The notes: a model not told the origin generated them from the sequence alone. 64,000 nt of DNA from Erythrobacter neustonensis (GCF_001663175.1 NZ_CP016033.1:744001-808000); one strand, 5' to 3'. Numbered from the stretch's first letter, positions 9,395 through 17,528 are shown. Translations and numbers: made by a program.

Positions 9395-9414
9395 CCAAAA
9401 GTGATGATTGCCGC
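9395..9414 (+). promoter_or_regulatory. CCAAAAGTG box upstream of the Rieske oxygenase gene
   Basis: The 20-mer CCAAAAGTGATGATTGCCGC lies 53 bp before the ATG at 9467. It matches the box at 19426-19445 in 17 of 20 positions. A TTGCCG -35-like element is part of its right half, and a GATGGT -10-like hexamer follows 17 nt later. Proposed role: activator site next to -35. This is inference from sequence sharing. Confidence 0.45.
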
Positions 9415-9466
9415 CCGCCTGGCGAAGGCGGATGGTGCGTGGCGAGGACACCCGGGAGAAAGCGCA

Positions 9467-10696
9467 ATGTCACGCGAAACGCTGGTCGCCATGACCCGCA
9501 ATCTGGTCGCCCACGGCGCGGCCGACACGATGGAATATGCGGCCGACATCGTCCGCGTTCCTGCCAGCGCCTATACCGACCCGGCCGTGTTCGAGCAGGA
9601 AAAACAGCGCATCTTCCGCCGCCTGCCGCTGATGGTCGCGCCGTCGTGCGAGCTGCCCGATCCCGGCGACTTCAAGGCGATGGACATCTGCGGCGTGCCG
9701 CTGCTGCTCTCCCGCCAGAAAGACGGCAGCATGGGCGCCTTCCTCAACATGTGCACCCACCGCGGCAATCCTCTGGCGGCGGGCTGCGGCAATGCCAGCC
9801 GCTTTACCTGCGGCTATCACGGCTGGACCTTCAAGGCCGATGGCGACCTGATCGGCGTCGCTTCCCCGCAGGATTTCGGCAAGATCGACAAGAGCCAGCA
9901 CTGCCTGACCAAATTCCCGGTCTACGAGAACGCAGGCCTGATCTGGGTGACGCTCGATCCCCATTCCAAGCTCTCGATCGCCGATTACCTGTGCGGCTAC
10001 GACGAGCTGCTGAAGGCCTTCGAGTTCGAGGGCTGGACGCTGTTTTCGCAGCGCACGCTGGCCGGTCCCAACTGGAAGACGGCCTATGACGGCTATCTCG
10101 ATTTCTACCACCTGCCGGTGCTGCACAAGGACACCTTCGGCGCGGATTTCTACAACCGCGCCAATTACTTCGCCTTCGGCCCGCACCAGCGTCTCAGCAC
10201 CCCGTCGAAATTCGCGATCAAGGTGCAAGGGGACGACGACCAGCAGCTGGATCTGGAAGCGATGGCCGACGACCAGCTGCCGCAGGACGTGCTGGTGCAG
10301 GGCGTGTGGACGATCTTCCCGCACATCTCGATCGCCAGCTTCTACGGCGGCGGCCAGCGCGGCGCGATGATCAGCCAGCTGTTTCCGGGCGAGAAGGTGG
10401 GGGAAAGCTACACCACCCAGTTCTACGTCATGGAAAACCAGCCCGAGACCCCGGAACAGGTCCAGGCCGCGCACGACCAGTTCAACTTCCTCGAAGTGGT
10501 GGTCCGCGACGAGGATTACGCCACCGGCAAGCGCCAGCAGCAGGCGCTCGCGTCAGGGCTGATGAAGGAAGTGCTGTTCGGCAGGAACGAGAAGGGCGGG
10601 CAGGTCTTCCACCAGTGGACCCAGCGGCTGGCGGGCGCCAGCGACGACGATCTGGTGGAGATTTTCGCGCAGGAGCAGCGGCAGGCGGCGGAATAG
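9467..10696 (+). CDS. Rieske aromatic ring-hydroxylating oxygenase, alpha subunit
   Basis: 409 residues. The N-terminal Rieske [2Fe-2S] domain has CTH at residues 96-98 and CGYHGW at 115-120 (C-x-H...C-x2-H). The C-terminal catalytic domain carries the mononuclear iron ligands in DFYHLPVLH (His214, His219), with the bridging Asp211 just before. These enzymes put O2-derived hydroxyls on an aromatic ring or methyl group, using electrons from a ferredoxin and reductase. Neither partner is encoded nearby, nor is a beta subunit. Start ATG 9467 is preceded by CGGGAGAAAGC. It follows the TonB receptor by 134 bp and has its own promoter-like box. Confidence 0.92.
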   Translation: MSRETLVAMTRNLVAHGAADTMEYAADIVRVPASAYTDPAVFEQEKQRIFRRLPLMVAPSCELPDPGDFKAMDICGVPLLLSRQKDGSMGAFLNMCTHRGNPLAAGCGNASRFTCGYHGWTFKADGDLIGVASPQDFGKIDKSQHCLTKFPVYENAGLIWVTLDPHSKLSIADYLCGYDELLKAFEFEGWTLFSQRTLAGPNWKTAYDGYLDFYHLPVLHKDTFGADFYNRANYFAFGPHQRLSTPSKFAIKVQGDDDQQLDLEAMADDQLPQDVLVQGVWTIFPHISIASFYGGGQRGAMISQLFPGEKVGESYTTQFYVMENQPETPEQVQAAHDQFNFLEVVVRDEDYATGKRQQQALASGLMKEVLFGRNEKGGQVFHQWTQRLAGASDDDLVEIFAQEQRQAAE

Positions 10697-10714
10697 CGCG
10701 CGCCCGCGCCCTCT

Positions 10715-11569
10715 TCACCGATCCCCTGTCGGCCGCGTGACGGGTGCGCGCGGCTCGATCACCCCGATCTGCAATTGCTGCCACAGATCATGCGCCCCGG
10801 CGTCATAGCGGTCGCCAAGGCCAAGGCGCGCGGGCCGGGTGCCCCTGGGATCGGTATAGGTCCCGAAGAGCGTATCCCAGATGATCACGAGATTGCCGAA
10901 ATTGCTGTCGGTTTCGGCCACCTTGTCGGAATGATGGAAACGGTGGTTGGCAGGCGTCGCCAGCACGCGCCCCAGCACGCGCTCGATCCGCGGCGGCAGA
11001 TCGATATCGAGATGCTTCAGAAACGAACCCGCCAGCATCAGCGCATCGACCAGCAGAGTGGCCCACAAGGGCAGGCCCAGCGCAATAATCAGCGCAAGCG
11101 CTGGCAGCACACCCACTATCAATTCAAGCGGGTGATGACGAAGGCTCGTGGATATGTCGAGCGCAGGATCGGTGTGATGGATCCTGTGGATGCGCCACAA
11201 CACCGGCACCGCGTGCATTGCACGGTGCAGCCAATAGGCGAGCAATGTGCGGGCAATCAGTGCGGCCCCCAGCACCGCCAGCGCCGGGGCATCGACATTG
11301 TTGAACAGGCCCCAGCCTTTCGCGCCGGCCAGCAATGCCGCCCCGGCAGAACCCAGCGGCAGGACCATTGCCAGCAATGCCCCGATCATCGGCAACCCGA
11401 AGTTGACGACATACCGTCCCGACGGGGATGGAACGCTGCGACCCGGCTGCGCCAGAACCAGTTCAAGCACGGCGAAGGCAATCAGCAGGGTGACGTAAAC
11501 GGGCAAGGCCTGGGTGGCCAGAAACGTGCCAAGCGCGTCGAGCGCGGGGTCGGATCGCGGGCCAGCCAT
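10715..11569 (-). CDS. Sterol desaturase / fatty acid hydroxylase superfamily membrane protein
   Basis: 284 residues, several hydrophobic segments, and the di-iron histidine clusters HRAMH (115-119), HRIHH (128-132) and HRFHH (209-213), plus RHH at about 144-146. The family (PF04116) performs O2-dependent hydroxylation or desaturation of lipids at the inner membrane. The chosen ATG at 11569 gives the family's usual N-terminus; the longer frame to 11914 runs through the exosortase substrate gene on the other strand and is rejected. It is divergent from the exosortase genes; whether it acts on the same envelope lipid is unknown. Confidence 0.85.
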   Translation of the reverse strand: MAGPRSDPALDALGTFLATQALPVYVTLLIAFAVLELVLAQPGRSVPSPSGRYVVNFGLPMIGALLAMVLPLGSAGAALLAGAKGWGLFNNVDAPALAVLGAALIARTLLAYWLHRAMHAVPVLWRIHRIHHTDPALDISTSLRHHPLELIVGVLPALALIIALGLPLWATLLVDALMLAGSFLKHLDIDLPPRIERVLGRVLATPANHRFHHSDKVAETDSNFGNLVIIWDTLFGTYTDPRGTRPARLGLGDRYDAGAHDLWQQLQIGVIEPRAPVTRPTGDR

Positions 11570-11662
11570 CGTGGCTTGCGTTAAGTATAAGTACTGGGCA
11601 TTACAAGCCTCTGGCGCGTGTGACGTGCCAGGGAATTGCACTATCCAAACGGGGAATTTTTC

Positions 11663-11833
11663 ATGCGCCTTTCGACAATCGGTTTCGGTCTTGCCTCTTT
11701 GGTGATCGCAACCGCAGCTTCTGCCGGTCAGACGAATGTTGCTCCCGGGCCCGAAGCCGGTGTGGGCATTGGCGCTCTGGCTGCGCTGGGCGTGAGCTAC
11801 ACCTACCTGCGCCGCAAGATGCGTCGCGGATAA
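11663..11833 (+). CDS. Minimal exosortase substrate: signal peptide plus C-terminal sorting signal
   Basis: 56 residues starting at ATG 11663 with a well-placed GGGGAA ribosome binding site at 11651-11656. It has an N-terminal signal peptide (MRLSTIGFGLASLVIATAAS, cleavage likely after ASA), a spacer of about ten residues (GQTNVAPGPEAG), then one hydrophobic helix (VGIGALAALGVSYTYL) and a basic tail (RRKMRRG). This tripartite end, a Pro-containing motif, helix and Arg/Lys cluster, is the hallmark of PEP-CTERM-like proteins processed by exosortases, and an exosortase gene follows at once. What is odd is that almost nothing lies between the two signals. The motif PGPEAG is not the canonical VPEP. 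Confidence 0.75.
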   Translation: MRLSTIGFGLASLVIATAASAGQTNVAPGPEAGVGIGALAALGVSYTYLRRKMRRG

Positions 11834-11845
11834 ATTTTTGCGATT

Positions 11846-11879
11846 CGGCCGGGCGCGGGCAGGAACCGCCGCCCGGCCG
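11846..11879 (+). terminator. GC hairpin between the sorting-signal gene and the exosortase gene
   Basis: A perfect 10-bp stem, CGGCCGGGCG (11846-11855) with CGCCCGGCCG (11870-11879), closes a 14-nt loop 13 bp after the substrate stop codon. It is followed by CTTTCCCTCGGGCTTTTC, an imperfect T-rich run. It looks like a partial terminator or an mRNA-stabilising hairpin and would make the substrate transcript more abundant than the exosortase transcript. Confidence 0.55.
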
Positions 11880-11897
11880 CTTTCCCTCGGGCTTTTC

Positions 11898-12719
11898 TTG
11901 ACCAGACTGTTCAAACCAAGCCGGGCGGAACTCTACGCCGCGGCGCTGTTTGTCGCTGCGCTCAATGGCATGGCGTTGCGGATGCAGACGCAGGTTGCAA
12001 GCCGTGGCTGGGGCAACGCGGTGGCGGATCTTTTCGGGATCAGCGCCATCGTCTGGTTTGCGCTTTATGCTCTCATCGCGATCGGGCTCAAACCCGCAGA
12101 ACACAGCCGGCCGCGCCGCTCGGACTGGCTGATCGGCGGCGCATTGCTGGCGGCGTGCCTGTTGCCGTCCGCCGCGCCGGCGCTGGCGGGACTGTTGCTT
12201 GTCTCGGCATGGCTGTTGCTGAGTGCAAACACGCAAGCAGAACGCAGTCTGGCGATCATCGCGCTCGCGTTGACCGGGCCGCTGCTGTGGGGCCCCTTAA
12301 TCCTCAACCTGCTCGGGACCGAATTGCTCGATTTCGATGCCAGCATCGCCGCGCTTTTGTCGGGTCACACCGCATCGGGCAACCTGATCCGCGTGCCGGG
12401 CGATACGCCCGATGTCCTGATCATGCCGGGTTGTTCTGCCTTCAAGAATCTGGCCCCGATCTTCGTGCTGGCCGCAACGCTTTCGCAATTGCTGGGCACC
12501 GCGATCGACCGAAGCCTCGGATTGGCCTGCCTGCTTGCCGCGCTTGCGGTCATCATGATCAACAGCATGCGGCTTGCGCTGATTGCCTTGTATCCGGCGC
12601 AATATGATTATTGGCATGCAGGCGGAGGCGCGACATTGTTCTCCTACGCGACGCTGCTGGCGATCCTTGCCATCATCGGCAGCGCGCTTGTCCTGCGGGA
12701 AAGGCGCCATGCGGTTTAG
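11898..12719 (+). CDS. Exosortase (transmembrane cysteine transpeptidase/protease)
   Basis: About 273 residues with roughly eight transmembrane helices. The exosortase catalytic triad is complete: Cys179 in MPGCSAFKN, Arg225 in NSMRLALIAL, and His240 in YDYWHAGGG, all predicted on the outer face. Exosortases cleave proteins just N-terminal to a C-terminal helix and pass them on to an envelope acceptor. The start is uncertain: TTG at 11898 puts MTRLFKPSRAELY before helix 1 and leaves the hairpin outside the gene, while TTG at 11838 would add 20 Arg-rich residues encoded through the hairpin; neither has a strong ribosome binding site. It sits downstream of its presumed 56-residue substrate and overlaps the next gene by 11 bp. 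Confidence 0.85.
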   Translation: MTRLFKPSRAELYAAALFVAALNGMALRMQTQVASRGWGNAVADLFGISAIVWFALYALIAIGLKPAEHSRPRRSDWLIGGALLAACLLPSAAPALAGLLLVSAWLLLSANTQAERSLAIIALALTGPLLWGPLILNLLGTELLDFDASIAALLSGHTASGNLIRVPGDTPDVLIMPGCSAFKNLAPIFVLAATLSQLLGTAIDRSLGLACLLAALAVIMINSMRLALIALYPAQYDYWHAGGGATLFSYATLLAILAIIGSALVLRERRHAV

Positions 12720-13185
12720 CTGGCTGATTGCGCCGCTTCTTGCCGTAACGCTGGTGCCGCGGCTGATGGCGGGGCCTTCGGTTGCCGCAGAAGACCGCCC
12801 CCGCGCACTGGCCGATACTGTCAGGATGCTCGAACTGCGGGGATTTACCGCGCAGATCGAGACACGCGACGGGCCGGATGCCGTGCTGGCGGCGAAAGAC
12901 GATTGCCGTCTGGCGGTTTCGGCAGGGCCTTCGGCCGACAAGGGGCTCGACCTTTTCCGGCAACGCTATGGCAAAAGCCGCAACGTTTCGCTGTTCTACC
13001 GCGACGGGTTCGTGACCGCACCGCCGCGGCTGCGACCCCTGATCGATTATTACGGCTATCGGCATTTCTCGCCCCTGGGCCTCGCCAGATCCTATCCGCC
13101 GCTGGTGATGATCGCCGCCTCGGGGCGGTGCGATATCGGCGCGGTGCCATGGCACCTGCTCCGGTTGCATCCGCGCGCGTCATAG
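12709..13185 (+). CDS. Small membrane-anchored/exported protein, probable exosortase accessory factor
   Basis: 158 residues starting inside the end of the exosortase gene (11-bp overlap) after a GGGAAAGG ribosome binding site. The N-terminal hydrophobic stretch (MRFSWLIAPLLAVTLVPRLM) is a signal anchor or signal peptide, so the rest is periplasmic. There are two cysteines (DDCRLAV and GRCDIGAV) able to pair outside the cytoplasm. I do not recognise a domain. The overlap with the exosortase gene argues that it works in the same system, for example in presenting or accepting the processed substrate. That role is inference. Confidence 0.65.
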   Translation: MRFSWLIAPLLAVTLVPRLMAGPSVAAEDRPRALADTVRMLELRGFTAQIETRDGPDAVLAAKDDCRLAVSAGPSADKGLDLFRQRYGKSRNVSLFYRDGFVTAPPRLRPLIDYYGYRHFSPLGLARSYPPLVMIAASGRCDIGAVPWHLLRLHPRAS

Positions 13186-13204
13186 GCGGCAGGGGCCCGC
13201 GCGG

Positions 13205-14152
13205 CTATCCGAAGGCCGGGCGATAATTGCTTTCGCCCCACTCCTGCCTTTTCGTCCATTCGCCCATCGTTTCCAACTTGCCTGCGAGTTCGGGGAAGCG
13301 TTCGTAGACGTGGTCCATGTCGACCGCGAAGGGCCGCGTGGGCGCGGAATTGTTGTATTCGTAGAAATCCTCGATCCCCTTGGCGAAGCTTTCGCGCATC
13401 TCGGCGGGCATCGTGTCGCCTGCCGCATCGACGAGGTAGCGGCCGAATTCGGCAGGCGAGCAGGGATCGTATGCGATCTCCTTGCCCAGCGCATCCGACA
13501 GGTATTGCGTCACCTGCTTGCCGACCAGCCGCTCCGGCCCGCCGATATTGAGCCAGGCGCCTTCCATGTCGGGCCTCTCGAGGCTCGCCAGCATGAAGCG
13601 CGCGACATCGTCGAGGCTGATCCAGTTCGCCTCCAGCGCGGGGTTATGGGGATAGACATAGCGGCCTTCGTCGATGATGAAGGGCCGCGCCCAGTTGGTC
13701 AGCAGGTTGTCCATGAACAGCACGCTGCCGAACACCGTGCCCGGCGCGCCCGAACGCCACAGCGCGTTGATCCCGCGGGTGTTCTCGCCATAGGTGAAGG
13801 GATCGCCGGGCCGGTCGGGGATCCAGCTCGAGGTGTTCCAGACCACGCGCTTGACGCCCAGCTGCGCGGCGACCTTGCCGACTTCGCCGATCAGGTAGGC
13901 GCGGTCGGCGCGGGCCTGCAGCGGGTGGGTGTAAAAGACGTAGTCGCTGCCTTCGAGCGCATCGGCAAAGGTCGCGGTGTCGTAAAGGTCCATGGGGCGC
14001 ACCTCGACCCGCTCCACCCCTTCGACCGGCGCGCCTTCGAGCGCATCCGCGCGGCGCGAGATCGCGCGCACGTCGTAGCCGGCCTTGAGCGCCTGCCGCA
14101 CCTGCGCAAGCCCCTGCCGCCCGCTTGCGCCGATCACCGTGATGCGTGCCAT
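13205..14152 (-). CDS. NmrA/atypical SDR-type NAD(P)-binding protein
   Basis: 315 residues. It begins with a Rossmann dinucleotide-binding motif, ITVIGASGRQGLAQVRQAL (GxxGxxG at residues 8-14), and continues with a NmrA/isoflavone-reductase-like fold (VEGVERVEVRPMDLYD, VVWNTSSWIPD). The usual SDR YxxxK is not evident, so it may act as a redox sensor or an atypical reductase. The ATG at 14152 has a GGAAGGA site in front; a longer frame to 14212 is unlikely. It is divergent from the MDR gene at 14299, with a palindrome and a catabolic box between them. Confidence 0.8.
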   Translation of the reverse strand: MARITVIGASGRQGLAQVRQALKAGYDVRAISRRADALEGAPVEGVERVEVRPMDLYDTATFADALEGSDYVFYTHPLQARADRAYLIGEVGKVAAQLGVKRVVWNTSSWIPDRPGDPFTYGENTRGINALWRSGAPGTVFGSVLFMDNLLTNWARPFIIDEGRYVYPHNPALEANWISLDDVARFMLASLERPDMEGAWLNIGGPERLVGKQVTQYLSDALGKEIAYDPCSPAEFGRYLVDAAGDTMPAEMRESFAKGIEDFYEYNNSAPTRPFAVDMDHVYERFPELAGKLETMGEWTKRQEWGESNYRPAFG

Positions 14153-14169
14153 GTCCTTCCTCCCGCGTC

Positions 14170-14187
14170 GTCTTGTGGGGACAAGAC
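14170..14187. promoter_or_regulatory. Perfect inverted repeat GTCTTGT-N4-ACAAGAC in the divergent promoter region
   Basis: Seven-base arms GTCTTGT (14170-14176) and ACAAGAC (14181-14187) flank GGGG, 18 bp upstream of the NmrA-like gene. The size and symmetry fit an operator for a TetR-, LacI- or MarR-type dimer. A short RNA hairpin is the alternative reading. Confidence 0.4.
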
Positions 14188-14216
14188 TAGGGAGCCCCCT
14201 CCCCCCACGCACCGCG

Positions 14217-14233
14217 CCAAAGTGATAGCCGCG
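14217..14233 (+). promoter_or_regulatory. CCAAAGTGAT box upstream of the MDR-SnoaL unit
   Basis: CCAAAGTGATAGCCGCG lies about 66 bp before the ATG at 14299 and resembles the 9395 and 19426 boxes with one A fewer. A TATCCA -10-like hexamer follows at about 14247. The function is inferred from position and sharing only. Confidence 0.35.
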
Positions 14234-14298
14234 TGCCTTGCAGCCCTATCCAAATGGCGGGGTTGCCCTGGCCGCCGCGCCGCCGGACAAACCGCCCC

Positions 14299-15300
14299 AT
14301 GAACAACCGCATCTGGCGCATCGCGCGCTGCCCCGTTGGCACCGATTTCGCCGCCGCGCTGGAACTGGCGGAGGAACGGCTTGCCCCGCTCGAAGACGGG
14401 CAGATCCGCATCCGCAACTCTCACCTGTCGATGGATGCGGGGACGCGGATGTGGCTGACCGACCGCGAGGATGGCTACCAGCCGCCGCTCCCCGTGGGCG
14501 GGCCGATGACGGGGCTGGTGCTGGGCGAGGTGATCGAAAGCCGCGCGGACGGCTTCACCACCGGCGATCTCGTCCGCGCCTTCGGGCAATGGGCCGATGT
14601 CAGCACGGTCGATGCCGTGATGTCGGGCGCGCTGCGGCTCGACCCGGCGGTGGCCGACCGGCGCGCGTGGTTCGGCCCGCTGGGGATGAACGGCTGGACC
14701 GCGCTGTGGGGCATCGAACGCACCGGCGCGGCGCAGCCGGGCGAAAAGGTGCTGGTTTCCGCCGCCGCCGGCGCGACGGGCATCCTCGCGGTGCAGATCG
14801 CCGGGCTGCTCGGCTGCGAGGCGTGGGGGATTGCCGGGGGCGCGGCGAAATGCGCCTATCTGACACGCGCGCTGGGGATCGCGGGCGCGGTCGATTACAA
14901 GGCGCAAGACCTTGGCGCGCAGCTCGATCGGGTCGGCGGGGTCGATGTCTATTTCGACAATGTCGGCGGGCCTTTGCTCGACGCGGTGCTCACCCGCATG
15001 AACCACTATGGCCGCGTGGCGGTGTGCGGATTGCTCGCCAACTACACCGGCGGCACCCGCACCGCGCCGCGCGAATTCGATCAGGTGCTGATGCGGCGGC
15101 TGCGGGTCGAGGGGTTCTTCTCGCCCGACTTCATGCACGAAGGCGCCGCGCTGACGCAGCGGCTGCGCAGCTGGCACGAGGCGGGCGAACTTGTGATGCC
15201 CTATGACGTGACGCGGGGCCTCGAAAATACGCTTGCCGCCTATGCCCGGCTGTTCACCGGCGCGAATATCGGCAAGGTCATCGTCGAGCTGGGCGCATGA
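14299..15300 (+). CDS. NADP-dependent oxidoreductase, zinc-free MDR family (CurA/LTB4DH-like)
   Basis: 333 residues with the MDR layout: an N-terminal GroES-like substrate domain (NSHLSMDAGTRMWL) and a Rossmann domain with the alanine/glycine-rich cofactor loop VSAAAGATGILAVQIAGLLG near residue 150-170 and YFDNVGGPLLDAVL near 217-230. Zinc-ligand cysteines are absent, so it is expected to reduce an activated C=C bond with NADPH, as CurA and leukotriene B4 dehydrogenases do. It is one of three such paralogues in the cluster (also at 20298 and 23590). The stop overlaps the next gene's start (ATGA). Confidence 0.85.
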   Translation: MNNRIWRIARCPVGTDFAAALELAEERLAPLEDGQIRIRNSHLSMDAGTRMWLTDREDGYQPPLPVGGPMTGLVLGEVIESRADGFTTGDLVRAFGQWADVSTVDAVMSGALRLDPAVADRRAWFGPLGMNGWTALWGIERTGAAQPGEKVLVSAAAGATGILAVQIAGLLGCEAWGIAGGAAKCAYLTRALGIAGAVDYKAQDLGAQLDRVGGVDVYFDNVGGPLLDAVLTRMNHYGRVAVCGLLANYTGGTRTAPREFDQVLMRRLRVEGFFSPDFMHEGAALTQRLRSWHEAGELVMPYDVTRGLENTLAAYARLFTGANIGKVIVELGA

Positions 15301-15857
15301 GCCTGCGGCTCGAAGACCGCGAGGCGATCCGCGATATCCTCGCCGCCTATGCCCACGCGATCGACCGGCGACAATGGGCGATGATGGCGCGCCTGTTCCA
15401 CCCCGAGGCCACCTTCCGTTTCGGGGTGATCGAGGGCGATTGGCGCGGTTTCGTGGAGCAGGCACGCGGCGTGATCGACCCCTGCCTTGCGACCCAGCAC
15501 CAGGTTGGCCAAACGCTCTTCGGTTTCGACGGGCCGGACACCTGCCACACCGAAACCTACATGACCGCGATGCACACCATCCCGCCGGGTTATCCGCTCA
15601 CCGCAGTGTTCCCCGACAAGGGGCTGATCTATTCCGCGATCGTCGCCGGGCGCTATGTCGACCGGTTCGAACGGCGCGGCGGCGAATGGCGCATCGCGCA
15701 GCGCACCGGGCTTTACGACTGGCGCGAGTTCCGGCTGGCCGAAGGCGCCGACCTGTCCGACACGCCCGAAGGCGCGGCGGGCTATCACGACGAACGCGAT
15801 CCTTCGGCCGCCGCGGTCAAGGCGTGGCTCGGCCAGGGCCATCAGCGGCGGCTATGA
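15297..15857 (+). CDS. SnoaL/NTF2-fold protein, scytalone-dehydratase-like
   Basis: 186 residues with the SnoaL_4 type opening EDREAIRDILAAYAHAIDRRQWAMM and the cone-shaped-fold hallmarks FHPEATFRFG and a late AGRYVDRFERRGGEWRIAQRTGLYDW. Related proteins are hydratases, dehydratases, isomerases or polyketide cyclases. The start ATG lies inside the stop of the preceding MDR gene (4-bp overlap), so the two are co-translated and probably act on successive intermediates. The exact reaction cannot be told. Confidence 0.8.
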   Translation: MSLRLEDREAIRDILAAYAHAIDRRQWAMMARLFHPEATFRFGVIEGDWRGFVEQARGVIDPCLATQHQVGQTLFGFDGPDTCHTETYMTAMHTIPPGYPLTAVFPDKGLIYSAIVAGRYVDRFERRGGEWRIAQRTGLYDWREFRLAEGADLSDTPEGAAGYHDERDPSAAAVKAWLGQGHQRRL

Positions 15858-15903
15858 ATTGTGCCAATGACATGCGCGCGCCCAGGGGTTATCCCTCAGG
15901 CCC

Positions 15904-17496
15904 ATGGGAGAGACAACAGCACTGGCCGCAGAGACATACTGCGACGTCGTCCGCGAGCATGCCCGCGTATCGGGCGATGTGACCGCCTTCAGTTTTGCGG
16001 GCGAGGACATCAGCTTCGCCGAGCTTGACGCGGGCGCCGACCGCGTGGCGAGCGCGCTGGCCGCACTGGGCATCGGCCCGGGCGACCGCGTGGCCTTCCT
16101 CGGCAAGAACCACCCGCTCTATTTCGAGGCGTTTCTGGGCGCGAACCGGATCGGCGCAGTGATGACCCCGGTCAACTGGCGGCTCGCCGCGCCCGAGGTC
16201 GCCTATGTGCTGGGCAACTGCTGCGCACGGGTGGTGTTCGTGGGCGAAGGCTTTGCCGACATGCTGGCGGGCATCCGCGGCGATTGCCCGCTGGTCGAAC
16301 AGGTGATCGGGATCGACGCCCCCGATTACGCGGGCACCGATTACCGCACGTGGCGCGACGGCTTTTCGCCAAGCCCGCCCGCGCACCGCGTGGCTGCGCA
16401 GGACGATGCGCTGCAGCTTTACACCAGCGGCACCACCGGCAAGCCCAAGGGCGCGGTGATTACCCACGGGTCGCTGCTGTCGAGCCGCGACGGCGCGGCA
16501 GCGGGCGAAGAGATGCGGGTGTGGCAGCAGCCGATCCCCGGCGATGTCACCTTGCTGGCGATGCCCTGTTTCCACATTTCGGGCACCGGCACCGGGATCG
16601 GCACGATGGTGGCGGGCACCTGTTCGATCGTGCTGCCCGAATATGATCCGACCAAGGCGCTCGACCTGATCGAGAACTTCAACATCTCGAAAATCTTTCT
16701 CGTGCCCGCCGCCTTGCAGATCCTGCTCAACCACCCGCGCGTGGGCGAGGTCGATTTCAGCCGCCTCAAATACGTCACCTACGGCGCCTCGCCGATCCCG
16801 CTCGAACTGATGCGCGAGGCGATCCGGGTGATGGGCTGCGGGTTCGTGCAGATGTATGGCATGACCGAGACCACCGGCACGATCGTCGCACTCGATCCCG
16901 AAGATCACGTCGCCGAAGGATCGGTGCGGATGCGCAGCGTCGGCAAACCGCTAGCCGGGGTCGAGATCAAGGTGATCGACGAAGGCGGCAACGCGGTTCC
17001 CACCGGCACCGTGGGCGAGATCGCGACGCGCTCGGACAAGAACATGCGCGGCTATTGGAACAACGATGCCGCGACCCGCGCGACCATCGGTCCCGATGGC
17101 TGGCTGCGCACCGGGGACGCGGGCTATCTCGACGCGGACGGCTACCTCTATATCCACGACCGGGTGAAGAACATGATCATCTCAGGGGGAGAGAACGTCT
17201 ATCCCGCCGAGGTCGAAAACGCGCTCTATTCGCATCCCAAGGTCGCCGATGTCGCAGTGATCGGCGTGCCGGACGACAAGTGGGGCGAGGCGGTAAAGGC
17301 TTGCGTGGTGCTGAAACCGGGCGAGGCAATGACCGAGGACGAGATCATCGCCCACGCGCGCACGCAGATTGCGGGCTACAAATGCCCCAAGTCGGTCGAT
17401 TTCATCCCCGCGCTGCCGAGGAACCCTTCGGGCAAGATCCTGCGCCGCGAACTGCGCGCGCCCTATTGGGCAGGCAAGGACCGCGCGGTGAACTGA
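15904..17496 (+). CDS. Acyl-CoA synthetase (class I adenylate-forming, AMP-dependent)
   Basis: 530 residues with the full set of adenylation signatures: LYTSGTTGKPKGAV (P-loop, about 173-186), YGMTETTG (about 319-326), RTGDAGYLDADGYLYIHDR (about 403-421), the hinge-side KNMIISGGENVYPAEVE and the C-terminal catalytic lysine in PRNPSGKILRREL. It would activate a carboxylic acid to its CoA thioester at ATP cost and so provides the entry to the acyl-CoA dehydrogenase and thiolase-type steps encoded further on. The acid is unknown; the sequence is of the long/medium-chain FadD3/FadD13-like kind found near steroid and terpenoid genes. Confidence 0.92.
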   Translation: MGETTALAAETYCDVVREHARVSGDVTAFSFAGEDISFAELDAGADRVASALAALGIGPGDRVAFLGKNHPLYFEAFLGANRIGAVMTPVNWRLAAPEVAYVLGNCCARVVFVGEGFADMLAGIRGDCPLVEQVIGIDAPDYAGTDYRTWRDGFSPSPPAHRVAAQDDALQLYTSGTTGKPKGAVITHGSLLSSRDGAAAGEEMRVWQQPIPGDVTLLAMPCFHISGTGTGIGTMVAGTCSIVLPEYDPTKALDLIENFNISKIFLVPAALQILLNHPRVGEVDFSRLKYVTYGASPIPLELMREAIRVMGCGFVQMYGMTETTGTIVALDPEDHVAEGSVRMRSVGKPLAGVEIKVIDEGGNAVPTGTVGEIATRSDKNMRGYWNNDAATRATIGPDGWLRTGDAGYLDADGYLYIHDRVKNMIISGGENVYPAEVENALYSHPKVADVAVIGVPDDKWGEAVKACVVLKPGEAMTEDEIIAHARTQIAGYKCPKSVDFIPALPRNPSGKILRRELRAPYWAGKDRAVN

Positions 17497-17528
17497 TCGG
17501 CTGCGGGCGCAGCAGCTCGCGCAGGCGG

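Noticed and set aside
12297..12941. Minus-strand frame of 214 codons across the exosortase 3' end
   Set aside because: The plus-strand exosortase shows the Cys/Arg/His triad and membrane helices; the antisense frame has no recognisable feature.
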